Of a stretch of 64,000 bases of DNA, positions 27,160-35,554 are shown piece by piece. The notes below the pieces were generated by a model, which was given only the letters and a program-made list of their open reading frames with translations, had not been told where the DNA came from and did no database searches. How positions within the stretch are numbered: position 1 is the first letter of the stretch; each line of letters starts with the position of its first letter. Source of the stretch: Streptococcus suis (GTDB lineage: Bacteria; Bacillota; Bacilli; Lactobacillales; Streptococcaceae); contig NZ_JAEUXI010000005.1 in assembly GCF_016775005.1 (NCBI RefSeq), positions 1 through 64,000 on the forward strand, read 5' to 3'. Position numbers and translations under genes: made by a program.

Positions 27160-27423
27160 TCGTCGTTTAGTTTATCTTTTATTACGTCGACGAATGATGA
27201 AACTTCGTTTCCTTATCTCCAACTTCAAATAATTTCATCATTATTTGAACTCACCTTGCCTGATTGAAACAGTCTGGGGGACTGTTTCAAGTCAATGCCT
27301 AGAAACAAGAAAGCATTGAGTTATGTCTGCGGCTTTTGATGCGAACTTTGTTCGCTCTATTTCCCACCTCCAAAGGTTCCCCAAACCTTTAGAGCTAGTA
27401 CTAAAAGTAAACTAAAAGACTAT
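27160..27423. repeat. 264-bp TIR element upstream of clpL
   Basis: Left end GTCGTTTAGTTTATCTTTTA and right end CTAAAAGTAAACTAAAAGAC are imperfect inverted repeats that match the ends of the galK-galT element at 14487. The interior carries a GAAACAGTC/GACTGTTTC hairpin and a CTCCAAAGG..CCTTTAGAG dyad, modules also seen in the dispersed repeat family. No ORF. It ends eight bases before the first CtsR operator. Confidence 0.65.
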
Positions 27424-27430
27424 ATCAAAA

Positions 27431-27447
27431 AGTCAAAAAAGGTCAAA
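27431..27447 (+). promoter_or_regulatory. CtsR operator 1
   Basis: AGTCAAAAAAGGTCAAA is a perfect tandem heptad CtsR box, nine bases upstream of the clpL -35. Confidence 0.85.
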
Positions 27448-27455
27448 CTAAACTA

Positions 27456-27484
27456 TTGACTTTTACTGACCAATGATGTAAAAT
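27456..27484 (+). promoter_or_regulatory. clpL promoter with embedded inverse CtsR-like box
   Basis: TTGACT, 17-base spacer, TAAAAT. Read on the other strand, 27456-27472 is a degenerate CtsR heptad pair (GGTCAGT, AAA, AGTCAAT), so a second operator overlaps the -35 and spacer. Confidence 0.8.
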
Positions 27485-27487
27485 AAG

Positions 27488-27514
27488 ATTCGTAAGGTAA
27501 AGGACCTTACGAAT
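27488..27514 (+). other. 11-bp hairpin at the clpL transcript 5' end
   Basis: ATTCGTAAGGT/ACCTTACGAAT with five-base loop, perfect, spanning the predicted transcription start. Could stabilise the mRNA 5' end. Confidence 0.6.
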
Positions 27515-27576
27515 TCTTTGAACAAAAGATCAGTTTAGGTCAAACGAGAAGGGTTTGACTTACTCTTGAACCTATT

Positions 27577-27593
27577 GGTCAGTAAAAGACAAA
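27577..27593 (+). promoter_or_regulatory. CtsR-like repeat 3 in the leader
   Basis: GGTCAGT, AAA, AGACAAA. Its ATTGGTCAGTAAAAG is the exact reverse complement of a 15-base stretch in the promoter spacer, so it is an inverted copy of operator 2. Confidence 0.5.
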
Positions 27594-27610
27594 CTTCTAA
27601 GGAGGTTAAT

Positions 27611-27637
27611 ATGAAAGACAGGATTATACCCTACTAA
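27611..27637 (+). CDS. 8-residue leader ORF before clpL
   Basis: ATG AAA GAC AGG ATT ATA CCC TAC TAA encodes MKDRIIPY. It is preceded five bases upstream by AAGGAGG, the strongest SD in this locus and better than that of clpL itself (AAGAGG). It lies within the predicted leader about 65 bases before clpL. A translated leader ORF is likely; its role (attenuation, mRNA protection or relic) is unknown. Confidence 0.5.
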   Translation: MKDRIIPY

Positions 27638-27655
27638 CTATTTTTTTAAAACAAA

Positions 27656-27672
27656 GGTCAGTAAACGTCAAA
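27656..27672 (+). promoter_or_regulatory. CtsR-like repeat 4 near clpL start
   Basis: GGTCAGT, AAA, CGTCAAA; two near-consensus heptads separated by three bases, 30 bases before the clpL ATG. Confidence 0.5.
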
Positions 27673-27702
27673 AACAAACAAAACTTAAAAGAGGTAACTA
27701 CT

Positions 27703-29802
27703 ATGAACAACAATTTCAATAATTTTAACAATATGGACGATATTTTCAATCAACTCATGGGCAACATGGGAGGTTACAGTACAGAACGTCGCCGTTATTC
27801 TATCAATGGGCGTGAAGTAACACCGGAGGAATTTGCCATTTACCGTCAGACTGGTCGCCTGCCACAGACAGAAGAAGTGGCTCAAACCCAGGTTAAAGGT
27901 CAGATAAAGTCAGACGGAATTCTGGCAAAACTTGGTCGCAATTTGACACAAGATGCGCGTGAAGGGAAGTTGGATCCAGTCATTGGACGAAACAAGGAAA
28001 TCCAAGAAACAGCGGAAATTTTGGCTCGCCGTACGAAAAATAATCCTGTTTTGGTCGGTGATGCGGGTGTTGGTAAAACTGCGGTAGTAGAAGGTTTGGC
28101 TCAGGCCATTGTCAATGGTGATGTGCCAGCAGCCATTAAGAACAAGGAAATTATCTCCATCGACATTTCAGGCTTGGAAGCTGGGACTCAGTATCGTGGA
28201 GCTTTTGAGGAAAATGTGCAGAATCTTGTGGATGAAGTCAAAAAAGCCGGCAATATCATTCTCTTCTTTGATGAAATTCATCAGATTTTGGGAGCTGGTA
28301 GCACTGGTGGAGACTCAGGTTCCAAGGGCTTAGCAGATATTCTCAAACCAGCTCTTTCCCGTGGAGAGTTAACTGTTATCGGTGCGACTACACAGGACGA
28401 ATATCGCAATACTATTCACAAGAATGCTGCCTTGGCTCGTCGTTTCAATGAAGTCAAGGTCCATGCTCCGTCCGCAGAAGATACCTACCAGATTTTGAAA
28501 GGGATTAAGCCGCTTTATGAAGCCCACCACAATATTGAATTGCCAGATGAGGTTTTGAGAGCTGCGGTTGATTATTCTGTCCAATATATTCCACAACGTA
28601 GCTTGCCTGATAAGGCTATTGACCTGATCGATGTGACCGCTGCTCACTTGGCTGCTCAACATCCTGTGACAGATATTCAGACCTTAGAAGCAGAAATGGC
28701 TGAGGCAAAACAGTTGCAGTTGGAGGCGGCTGAAAAAGAGGAATATGAAAAAGCCTTGAATGAAAAAGTCCGTATTGATAAGCTACAAAAACAGATTGAC
28801 ACTCATACAGAGCAACAGAAAGTGGTAGCAACTGTTAATGATGTGGCTCAGGCAGTTGAGCGAATGACAGGGATCCCAGTCTCACAAATGGGAGCTTCTG
28901 ACATTGAACGACTCAAGGAATTGAAAAATCGTCTGGCAGCTAACGTTATCGGTCAAGACGGTGCGGTGGAAGCTGTATCTCGTGCCATTCGTCGGAATCG
29001 TGCAGGTTTTGATGACGGAAACCGCCCGATTGGTTCCTTCCTTTTTGTCGGTCCGACAGGTGTGGGTAAGACAGAGTTGGCAAAACAGTTAGCGCAAGAC
29101 TTGTTTGGTAACAAGGATGCCATTATTCGTTTGGATATGTCTGAATACAGCGATCGGACAGCTGTTTCCAAATTAATCGGTACCACAGCTGGTTATGTTG
29201 GTTATGATGACAATTCCCATACTCTTACCGAACGTGTCCGCCGCAATCCGTACTCCATTGTCCTATTGGATGAGATCGAAAAAGCAGATCCACAAGTGAT
29301 TACCCTCCTTTTGCAAGTGCTAGATGATGGTCATTTGACAGACGGACAGGGCAACCAAGTCAACTTCAAAAATACCCTTGTCATCGCGACTTCAAATGCT
29401 GGTTTTGGTTATGGAATGGCAGAAGGTGAAGAAAATCAAGACATCATGGACCGCATCGCACCATTCTTCCGTCCGGAGTTCCTTAACCGTTTCAACGCAG
29501 TTATCGAATTCAAACACTTGGGCAAAGCAGACCTCAAGGCAATTGTAGATTTGATGTTAGCCCAGGTCAATAAGACCCTAGCTAAAAAAGGTATTCACTT
29601 GGAAGTGACCGAGGCTGCCAAAGACTTCTTGATGGAAGAAGGTTATGACCAGGCCATGGGAGCTCGTCCTCTGCGCCGTGTGATTGAAAATCAGATTCGA
29701 GACAAGGTAACAGATTACTATCTGGACCACCTAGATGTGACAAACTTGTTGGCTGATGTGGTGGAAAATGAGATTCAAATCAGCGAGCAAACCTTTTCTT
29801 AA
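27703..29802 (+). CDS. clpL: Clp-family AAA+ chaperone ClpL
   Basis: HSP100 disaggregase of streptococci and lactobacilli, important in heat and acid stress. 699 residues with two AAA+ modules: Walker A GDAGVGKT at 119-126 and GPTGVGKT near 450-457, joined by a short coiled-coil linker ([19 protein letters not shown]). The N-terminus [20 protein letters not shown] replaces the usual Clp N-domain and is diagnostic for ClpL. No ClpP-docking IGF loop is apparent, consistent with a chaperone rather than a protease partner. CtsR control is predicted from the operators upstream. Confidence 0.95.
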   Translation: MNNNFNNFNNMDDIFNQLMGNMGGYSTERRRYSINGREVTPEEFAIYRQTGRLPQTEEVAQTQVKGQIKSDGILAKLGRNLTQDAREGKLDPVIGRNKEIQETAEILARRTKNNPVLVGDAGVGKTAVVEGLAQAIVNGDVPAAIKNKEIISIDISGLEAGTQYRGAFEENVQNLVDEVKKAGNIILFFDEIHQILGAGSTGGDSGSKGLADILKPALSRGELTVIGATTQDEYRNTIHKNAALARRFNEVKVHAPSAEDTYQILKGIKPLYEAHHNIELPDEVLRAAVDYSVQYIPQRSLPDKAIDLIDVTAAHLAAQHPVTDIQTLEAEMAEAKQLQLEAAEKEEYEKALNEKVRIDKLQKQIDTHTEQQKVVATVNDVAQAVERMTGIPVSQMGASDIERLKELKNRLAANVIGQDGAVEAVSRAIRRNRAGFDDGNRPIGSFLFVGPTGVGKTELAKQLAQDLFGNKDAIIRLDMSEYSDRTAVSKLIGTTAGYVGYDDNSHTLTERVRRNPYSIVLLDEIEKADPQVITLLLQVLDDGHLTDGQGNQVNFKNTLVIATSNAGFGYGMAEGEENQDIMDRIAPFFRPEFLNRFNAVIEFKHLGKADLKAIVDLMLAQVNKTLAKKGIHLEVTEAAKDFLMEEGYDQAMGARPLRRVIENQIRDKVTDYYLDHLDVTNLLADVVENEIQISEQTFS

Positions 29803-29819
29803 AATTATAGAATAATATA

Positions 29820-29856
29820 GAAAATCTGAGAAAAATCTTTCAGATTTTCTTTTTTG
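29820..29856 (+). terminator. clpL terminator
   Basis: Ten-bp stem GAAAATCTGA/TCAGATTTTC followed by T7. Confidence 0.88.
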
Positions 29857-29923
29857 TTAGGCGTTAACAAAGGCGATAATATAAGGATTTTAAGTACCGA
29901 TTGAAACTTTTTTCTCGAAATCC

Positions 29924-29952
29924 TTGACAAGTGCAAACGTTTGCGTTAAACT
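29924..29952 (+). promoter_or_regulatory. malQ promoter with LacI-type operator
   Basis: TTGACA, 17-base spacer, TAAACT. The spacer contains the perfect palindrome GCAAACGTTTGC (29933-29944), a LacI/MalR/CcpA-type operator placed to block RNA polymerase. Confidence 0.85.
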
Positions 29953-29982
29953 ATCAATGTATTCGAAAGAAAGGAAGATTTC

Positions 29983-31494
29983 ATGATGGCAAATCGTACC
30001 AGTGGAATTTTAATGCATATCACCTCACTTCCAGGCAAGTTTGGTATCGGTACTTTTGGAAAGCCTGCCTATGACTTTGTAGATTTCTTGGTAGAAACCA
30101 AGCAGACCTACTGGCAGCTTCTCCCACTTACAACGACAAGTTACGGAGATTCGCCTTATCAATCATTTTCTGCCATTGCAGGAAATACCCATTTAATTGA
30201 TTTTGATTTGTTGGCAGAAGAAGATTTATTGGCCAACTTTGACTACCAAGATGTGAAATTTGGGGACAATCCAGAAAAAGTAGACTACGCCTTGATCTAT
30301 GAGGCTCGCCGTCCGATTTTGGAAAGAGCCGTTAAAAACTTCTTGAGCGATGACAAGCGTAAAGCAGCCTTTCAAGAGTTTGAAAAAGCCAATTCGTCAT
30401 GGTTAAATGACTATGCAGAATTTATGGCTATTAAAGAACACTTTGGCAACAAGGCCCTACAAGAGTGGGATGACAAGAAAGTTGTTGCTCGAAATGAAGA
30501 AGCCCTTGAAAAATACCGCTTGGAATTGGCAGACCAAATTGATTACTTTAAAGTCACTCAATATTTCTTCTTTAGCCAGTGGAAACAGCTAAAAGAATAT
30601 GCCAATCAAAACCACATTAAGATTATCGGAGACATGCCGATTTATGTCTCTGCCGATAGTGTGGAAGTTTGGACCAAGCCACAGCTCTTCAAATTAGATA
30701 GCGAGCGCAAGCCGCTTTATGTGGCAGGTGTGCCAGCAGATAACTTCTCAGCAGATGGCCAGCTTTGGGGCAACCCACTCTACGATTGGGAGCAGCATGA
30801 AAAAACTGGCTACAACTGGTGGATTTACCGTATTCACGAGAGCTTCAAACTTTATGATGTCTTGAGAATTGACCACTTCAAAGGATTCTCAGATTACTGG
30901 CAGGTAGCAGGAGATGCTGAAGTAGCTAAAGTTGGTACCTGGGAGCCAGGTCCAGGCTACAATCTCTTCAAGGCGGTCAAAGAAACCCTTGGCGACTTGC
31001 CAATTATTGCAGAGGATCTAGGAAATATTGATGCCAAGGCTCGTAAGTTGCTTGCAGATTGCGGCTACCCTGGTATGAAAATCCTAGAATTTGGCTTCTT
31101 CGATGTGACTGGACAGAGCATTGACATCCCACACCGTTGCGTACCAAACTCTATCGCCTACACAGGCACACACGATAACGAGGTGGTCAATGGTTGGTAT
31201 AACAATCTAGAGCCTGAACAACAGGAGTTTGTAGATGCCTATACCAACAGAAAGCCGATTGAGCCAGTGACTCAAGCCATGCTTCGAACACTCTTTGCTA
31301 CTGTCAGCGACACAGCTATTGCGACCATGCAAGATGTTCTTGACTTGGGCGAAGAAAGCCGCATGAACATGCCTTCAACTGTCGGAGGCAACTGGGAATG
31401 GCGAATGAAAGCTGAAGATTTAACCCAGGAACGCAAAGACTTCTTAGTCAAAATGACAACATTATATCAACGAGGAAATGAAAACCATGATTAA
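29983..31494 (+). CDS. malQ: 4-alpha-glucanotransferase (amylomaltase)
   Basis: Disproportionates maltodextrins in the cytoplasm. 503 residues, GH77. The N-terminal [20 protein letters not shown] is typical. Catalytic residues appear in the [11 protein letters not shown] block near 289-299 (nucleophile Asp), PIIAEDLG near 340 (acid/base Glu) and [10 protein letters not shown] near 394. It overlaps the phosphorylase gene at the end and forms the maltodextrin operon malQ-glgP. SD GGAAG before the first ATG. Confidence 0.95.
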   Translation: MMANRTSGILMHITSLPGKFGIGTFGKPAYDFVDFLVETKQTYWQLLPLTTTSYGDSPYQSFSAIAGNTHLIDFDLLAEEDLLANFDYQDVKFGDNPEKVDYALIYEARRPILERAVKNFLSDDKRKAAFQEFEKANSSWLNDYAEFMAIKEHFGNKALQEWDDKKVVARNEEALEKYRLELADQIDYFKVTQYFFFSQWKQLKEYANQNHIKIIGDMPIYVSADSVEVWTKPQLFKLDSERKPLYVAGVPADNFSADGQLWGNPLYDWEQHEKTGYNWWIYRIHESFKLYDVLRIDHFKGFSDYWQVAGDAEVAKVGTWEPGPGYNLFKAVKETLGDLPIIAEDLGNIDAKARKLLADCGYPGMKILEFGFFDVTGQSIDIPHRCVPNSIAYTGTHDNEVVNGWYNNLEPEQQEFVDAYTNRKPIEPVTQAMLRTLFATVSDTAIATMQDVLDLGEESRMNMPSTVGGNWEWRMKAEDLTQERKDFLVKMTTLYQRGNENHD

Positions 31495-33751
31495 CTTTAC
31501 AACATTTGCAGAAAGCAAAGCCAACAAGAAATTAGTCGACATGACCAACGAAGAAATCTATCTTCAGTTGCTCAACTATGTCAAATTGTCAGCGGCAGAT
31601 ATGCCAAAAAACACTGGTAAACGCAAGGTTTACTACATCTCGGCAGAGTTCCTTATCGGTAAACTCTTGTCAAACAACTTGATTAACTTGGGTGTTTACA
31701 AGGACATTCAGGCAGAATTGGCAGCAGCTGGCAAGTCTTTGGCACAGGTTGAAGACGTTGAACCAGAGCCATCGCTTGGTAACGGTGGTCTTGGCCGTTT
31801 GGCATCATGCTTTGTGGACTCTATGTCAACACTTGGTATCAACGGAGAGGGTGTTGGTCTCAACTACCACTGCGGTCTCTTCAAGCAAGTCTTCAAGGAC
31901 AACCAACAAGATGCAGAGCCAAACTTCTGGATTGAAAATGATTCTTGGTTGATTCCAACGACAATCAGCTACGATGTACCATTCAAAAACTTTACATTGA
32001 CTTCTAAGTTGGACCGTTTGGACATCCTTGGCTACAAGAAGGATACTAAAAACTACCTCAACTTGTTTGATATCCAGTCTGTCAACTACGGCTTGATTGA
32101 CAATGGTATCACGTTTGACAAGACGGCTATTCAAGAAAACTTGACCCTCTTCTTGTACCCAGATGATTCAGACAAGAACGGTGAATTGCTCCGCATTTAC
32201 CAACAATACTTCATGGTATCAAACGCTGCCCAGCTCTTGATTGACGAAGCGATTGACCGTGGCTCAAATGTGCGTGACTTAGCAGACTATGCCTATGTTC
32301 AAATCAACGATACCCACCCTTCACTTGTGATTCCAGAATTGATTCGTCTTTTGACTGAAAAACACGGTTTGGAATTTGCAGAAGCAGTGGCTATCGTTAA
32401 GAACATGACTGGTTACACCAACCACACTATCTTGGCAGAAGCTCTTGAAAAATGGCCGTTGTCATTCTTGGAAGAAGTGGTGCCTCACTTGGTAGACATC
32501 ATCAAGGAATTGGATGCCTTGGTGGCTAAGGAAGTAGCGGATGTTGCCCTTCACATCATCGACGAGTCTGGTCGTGTGCACATGGCTCACATGGATATCC
32601 ACTTCTCAAACTCTGTCAACGGGGTTGCGGCTCTCCACACTGAAATCTTGAAAAACTCTGAGTTGAAAGGTTTCTACGAGCTTTACCCAGAAAAATTCAA
32701 CAACAAGACAAACGGTATCACCTTCCGTCGTTGGTTGGAATTTGCTAACCAAGACCTTGCAGACTACATCAAGGAATTGATTGGCGATGAGTATTTGACA
32801 GATGCGACCAAGCTTGAAAAATTGCTTGCCTTTGCAGATGACAAGGAAGTTCATGCTAAGTTGGCGGAAATCAAACACAACAACAAGTTGGCCCTCAAAC
32901 GTTACCTCAAAGATAACAAGGGTATCGAATTGGACGAAAACTCTATCATCGATACACAAATCAAACGTTTCCACGAGTACAAACGCCAACAGATGAATGC
33001 CTTGTATGTCATTCACAAGTATCTTGAAATCAAGAACGGCAACCTGCCAAAACGTAAAATCACTGTTATCTTCGGTGGTAAGGCAGCTCCAGCTTATGTG
33101 ATTGCCCAAGACATCATTCACTTGATCCTCTGCTTGTCTGAGTTGATCAACAATGATCCAGAAGTCAGCAAGTACCTCAACGTTCACTTGGTAGAAAACT
33201 ACAACGTAACGGTTGCTGAAAAACTCATCCCTGCGACAGATATTTCTGAGCAAATCTCATTGGCTTCTAAAGAAGCATCAGGTACTGGTAACATGAAATT
33301 CATGCTCAACGGTGCCTTGACGCTTGGTACTATGGACGGTGCAAACGTTGAGATTGCAGAGTTGGCTGGCATGGACAATATCTATACATTTGGTAAGGAC
33401 TCAGATACCATTATCGACTTGTACGACAAGGCTGGTTACGTATCTGCGGACTACTACAATGGCGATGCTAATATCAAACGTGCGGTTGACTTCATCGTCA
33501 GCGATGAAATCCGTGCACTTGGAAATGATGAGCGTCTTGGTCGCCTGCACCATGAATTGATCTCTAAAGACTGGTTCATGACCTTGATTGACTTGGCGGA
33601 GTACATTGAAGTCAAAGAGCAAGTCTTTGCAGACTACGAAGATCAAGAATCTTGGAACAAGAAAGTTGTTCACAACATCGCCAAAGCAGGATTCTTCTCA
33701 TCTGACCGTACTATTGAACAGTACAACCAAGATATTTGGCATTCAAACTAA
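31487..33751 (+). CDS. glgP: glycogen/maltodextrin phosphorylase
   Basis: Phosphorolyses alpha-1,4-glucans to glucose-1-phosphate. About 754 residues. The PLP-lysine signature [20 protein letters not shown] and the N-terminal [20 protein letters not shown] are GT35 hallmarks. It lacks the N-terminal regulatory extension of animal enzymes, as expected. ATG 31487 (MINFTTF) is preferred over an in-frame ATG at 31478 because GAGGA lies only two bases from the latter. Overlaps malQ by eight bases, so translationally coupled. A strong terminator follows. Confidence 0.93.
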   Translation: MINFTTFAESKANKKLVDMTNEEIYLQLLNYVKLSAADMPKNTGKRKVYYISAEFLIGKLLSNNLINLGVYKDIQAELAAAGKSLAQVEDVEPEPSLGNGGLGRLASCFVDSMSTLGINGEGVGLNYHCGLFKQVFKDNQQDAEPNFWIENDSWLIPTTISYDVPFKNFTLTSKLDRLDILGYKKDTKNYLNLFDIQSVNYGLIDNGITFDKTAIQENLTLFLYPDDSDKNGELLRIYQQYFMVSNAAQLLIDEAIDRGSNVRDLADYAYVQINDTHPSLVIPELIRLLTEKHGLEFAEAVAIVKNMTGYTNHTILAEALEKWPLSFLEEVVPHLVDIIKELDALVAKEVADVALHIIDESGRVHMAHMDIHFSNSVNGVAALHTEILKNSELKGFYELYPEKFNNKTNGITFRRWLEFANQDLADYIKELIGDEYLTDATKLEKLLAFADDKEVHAKLAEIKHNNKLALKRYLKDNKGIELDENSIIDTQIKRFHEYKRQQMNALYVIHKYLEIKNGNLPKRKITVIFGGKAAPAYVIAQDIIHLILCLSELINNDPEVSKYLNVHLVENYNVTVAEKLIPATDISEQISLASKEASGTGNMKFMLNGALTLGTMDGANVEIAELAGMDNIYTFGKDSDTIIDLYDKAGYVSADYYNGDANIKRAVDFIVSDEIRALGNDERLGRLHHELISKDWFMTLIDLAEYIEVKEQVFADYEDQESWNKKVVHNIAKAGFFSSDRTIEQYNQDIWHSN

Positions 33752-33776
33752 TACTTTTGCTCTCCTAAATTGAAAA

Positions 33777-33806
33777 GAATGTTCCTGAGTGGGAACATTC
33801 TTTTTT
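33777..33806. terminator. terminator after glgP
   Basis: Nine-bp stem GAATGTTCC/GGAACATTC with T6; flanking AAAA makes it usable on the other strand for the convergent GntR gene. Confidence 0.9.
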
Positions 33807-33820
33807 GTATTTTTCATTTT

Positions 33821-34528
33821 TTACCGTTTGGCCATTGAAACAAAGGTAACCTTATCTGGTCGATAGGTGATGGTTCCGTACTGAAAAGGACGGCCGTCTG
33901 CCAGATAGGTGGTACTGGTGACGGAAACCACCATGTCGTAGCCAGCCAGATCAAGCAAGGATTTTTCTTCCTCCGTAGCAAAGCGGAAGGAAATTTCCCG
34001 GCGTGAATGAGAGATTCCTAAGCCCAGGTCTGATTCTAGATACTGATAAATCGATTTTTCAGCGATTTCCTTGCTGAGATAGGGAACAATCCTGCGGTCA
34101 AAGTAGGAAATCTCATACTCTAATCGTTCTCCGTCAATAGTCCGAACGCGGCTGACACGGTATAGATCTGTCTTTTCATCCACTTCCAATTCCTTCATGA
34201 CTTCTGGCTGGCCTTGTACGATGTAGAGATTGGTCAGTTGGGTCTGGACTTGATGGTGAGCAAAGCGGTTGAGTTCGCTAACGGTCTTCAATTCAGACAC
34301 ATACGGTTTTCTGACCAGGTTGTGGTCTAAGATAATGGAATTTCTCCCCTGACGCTTTTGAATATAGCCATCCATTTCTAATAGCGAAAGTGCCTTGCGG
34401 ATAGTATCCTTGGAATAGGAGTAGATGTCCATTAGCTCATTTTCGGTTGGCATCTCTTGATTGGCCTGCCAGATATTTTGTTCAATTTTTTCCTTGATGT
34501 CTGCGTAGACTTTTTTATATTTACTCAT
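33821..34528 (-). CDS. GntR/HutC-family regulator, TreR-like
   Basis: 235-residue regulator. The winged helix is in the first 70 residues (EMPTENELMDIYSYSKDTIRKALSLLEMDGYIQKRQG). A UTRA effector domain from about 85 to 235 is of the type that binds sugar phosphates. It resembles trehalose repressors, but no trehalose hydrolase is nearby. It diverges from the EEP gene and PTS, which makes those its likely targets. SD GAGGAG. Confidence 0.85.
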   Translation of the reverse strand: MSKYKKVYADIKEKIEQNIWQANQEMPTENELMDIYSYSKDTIRKALSLLEMDGYIQKRQGRNSIILDHNLVRKPYVSELKTVSELNRFAHHQVQTQLTNLYIVQGQPEVMKELEVDEKTDLYRVSRVRTIDGERLEYEISYFDRRIVPYLSKEIAEKSIYQYLESDLGLGISHSRREISFRFATEEEKSLLDLAGYDMVVSVTSTTYLADGRPFQYGTITYRPDKVTFVSMAKR

Positions 34529-34554
34529 GGTGACTCCTCAACTCTTCTATCACT

Positions 34555-34583
34555 AGTTTAACATATTTAGGAATAATCGTCAG
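34555..34583 (-). promoter_or_regulatory. promoter of the GntR gene
   Basis: Minus strand CTGACG, 17-base spacer, TAAACT. The -35 is part of the inverted repeat at 34570-34631. Confidence 0.55.
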
Positions 34584-34631
34584 TTTTATAGCTTTTTCAA
34601 AAGAATTACGTAAAAGTTGACGAATTATTCC
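34570..34631. promoter_or_regulatory. inverted repeat in the divergent control region
   Basis: GGAATAATCGTCA (34570-34582) and TGACGAATTATTCC (34618-34631) are reverse complements apart from one extra base. One arm overlaps the GntR -35 and the other lies ten bases before the EEP -35. Candidate paired operators for the GntR regulator. Confidence 0.55.
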
Positions 34632-34640
34632 GTAAAAGAG

Positions 34641-34669
34641 TTGACAAATGGAAACGTTTACGTTACAAT
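34641..34669 (+). promoter_or_regulatory. EEP-ptsG promoter with LacI-type operator
   Basis: TTGACA, 17-base spacer, TACAAT. The spacer holds GGAAACGTTTACG, so the whole element is almost base-for-base the malQ promoter at 29924. Confidence 0.85.
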
Positions 34670-34724
34670 TATCTTACAAATACGGAAGCGCTTTATTTCA
34701 GAATATGATGAAGAAAGGAGACCT

Positions 34725-35516
34725 ATGAAATTACTAACAGTCAATGCCCATGCCTGGTTAGAAGAAAATCAAGACCAAAAGTTGGACATACTTGCTCAGA
34801 CCATTGCTCAAAAGCAATATGACGTGATTGCCCTGCAAGAAGTCAACCAGCTGATGGCAAGTCCCTTGGTAACAAAGGACTTACGAAAGGATAATTATGG
34901 TTTGGTTTTGCTTGAAAAGCTGAAAGAGCTGGGAGTAGTAGCTTATTCTTATTTCTGGTCCAATTCTCATATTGGCTATGATAAGTATGATGAAGGGATT
35001 GCCTTTCTAACAACATTACCGGTCTACGAAGTGGATGCTTTCTATTGTAGTCAGCACCAAAATCTGACATCAATCCTGTCTCGCAAGATTATTGGTTTGA
35101 CGGTGGCATATGGAAATGAGTTGATTGACTTGTATTCCTGCCATATCAATCTTCCGGGGCACCCAGAGGAAGACCAGCTGGAAAATGTTCGAAAGATTGT
35201 TAATCGAACTAGCCAGGAACGCTTGAAAATTCTTATGGGTGATTTCAATACGGATGCACTATCGGATCCTCAAGCCTATCAAGCTATTAAGAATCTAGGT
35301 CTTTATGATAGTTATGATTTGGCAGTGGAAAAGGATAGTGGTATCACTGTTGAAAAGGCTATAGATGGTTGGGCTGGACACAGTCAGGAAAAACGTCTGG
35401 ACTATGTGTTCTTAAATCAGGAAAGACAAGTTCAATCCAGTCGAGTGATTTTCAATGGAGATAATCTACCGGTTATTTCGGATCACTTCGGTGTAGAAGT
35501 AAACGTAAGTATTTAA
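34725..35516 (+). CDS. endonuclease/exonuclease/phosphatase-family protein
   Basis: 263-residue EEP-fold phosphohydrolase. Catalytic motifs: NAHAW near the start, IALQEVNQ near 34-41 with the metal Glu, GDFNTDA near 172-178 and the terminal SDHFGVEV near 253-260. ATG 34725 follows AAAGGAG at good spacing; an upstream in-frame extension would overlap the promoter and is rejected. First gene of a unit with the PTS transporter. A phosphodiesterase or sugar-phosphate role is conceivable, but the substrate is unknown. Confidence 0.85.
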   Translation: MKLLTVNAHAWLEENQDQKLDILAQTIAQKQYDVIALQEVNQLMASPLVTKDLRKDNYGLVLLEKLKELGVVAYSYFWSNSHIGYDKYDEGIAFLTTLPVYEVDAFYCSQHQNLTSILSRKIIGLTVAYGNELIDLYSCHINLPGHPEEDQLENVRKIVNRTSQERLKILMGDFNTDALSDPQAYQAIKNLGLYDSYDLAVEKDSGITVEKAIDGWAGHSQEKRLDYVFLNQERQVQSSRVIFNGDNLPVISDHFGVEVNVSI

Positions 35517-35554
35517 AGGTCATAAGACTATGAAAACTATTTAAGGAGAAGAAC

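Noticed and set aside
34617-34724. N-terminal extension of the EEP protein
   Set aside because: It would translate the promoter region; ATG 34725 has an AAAGGAG site.
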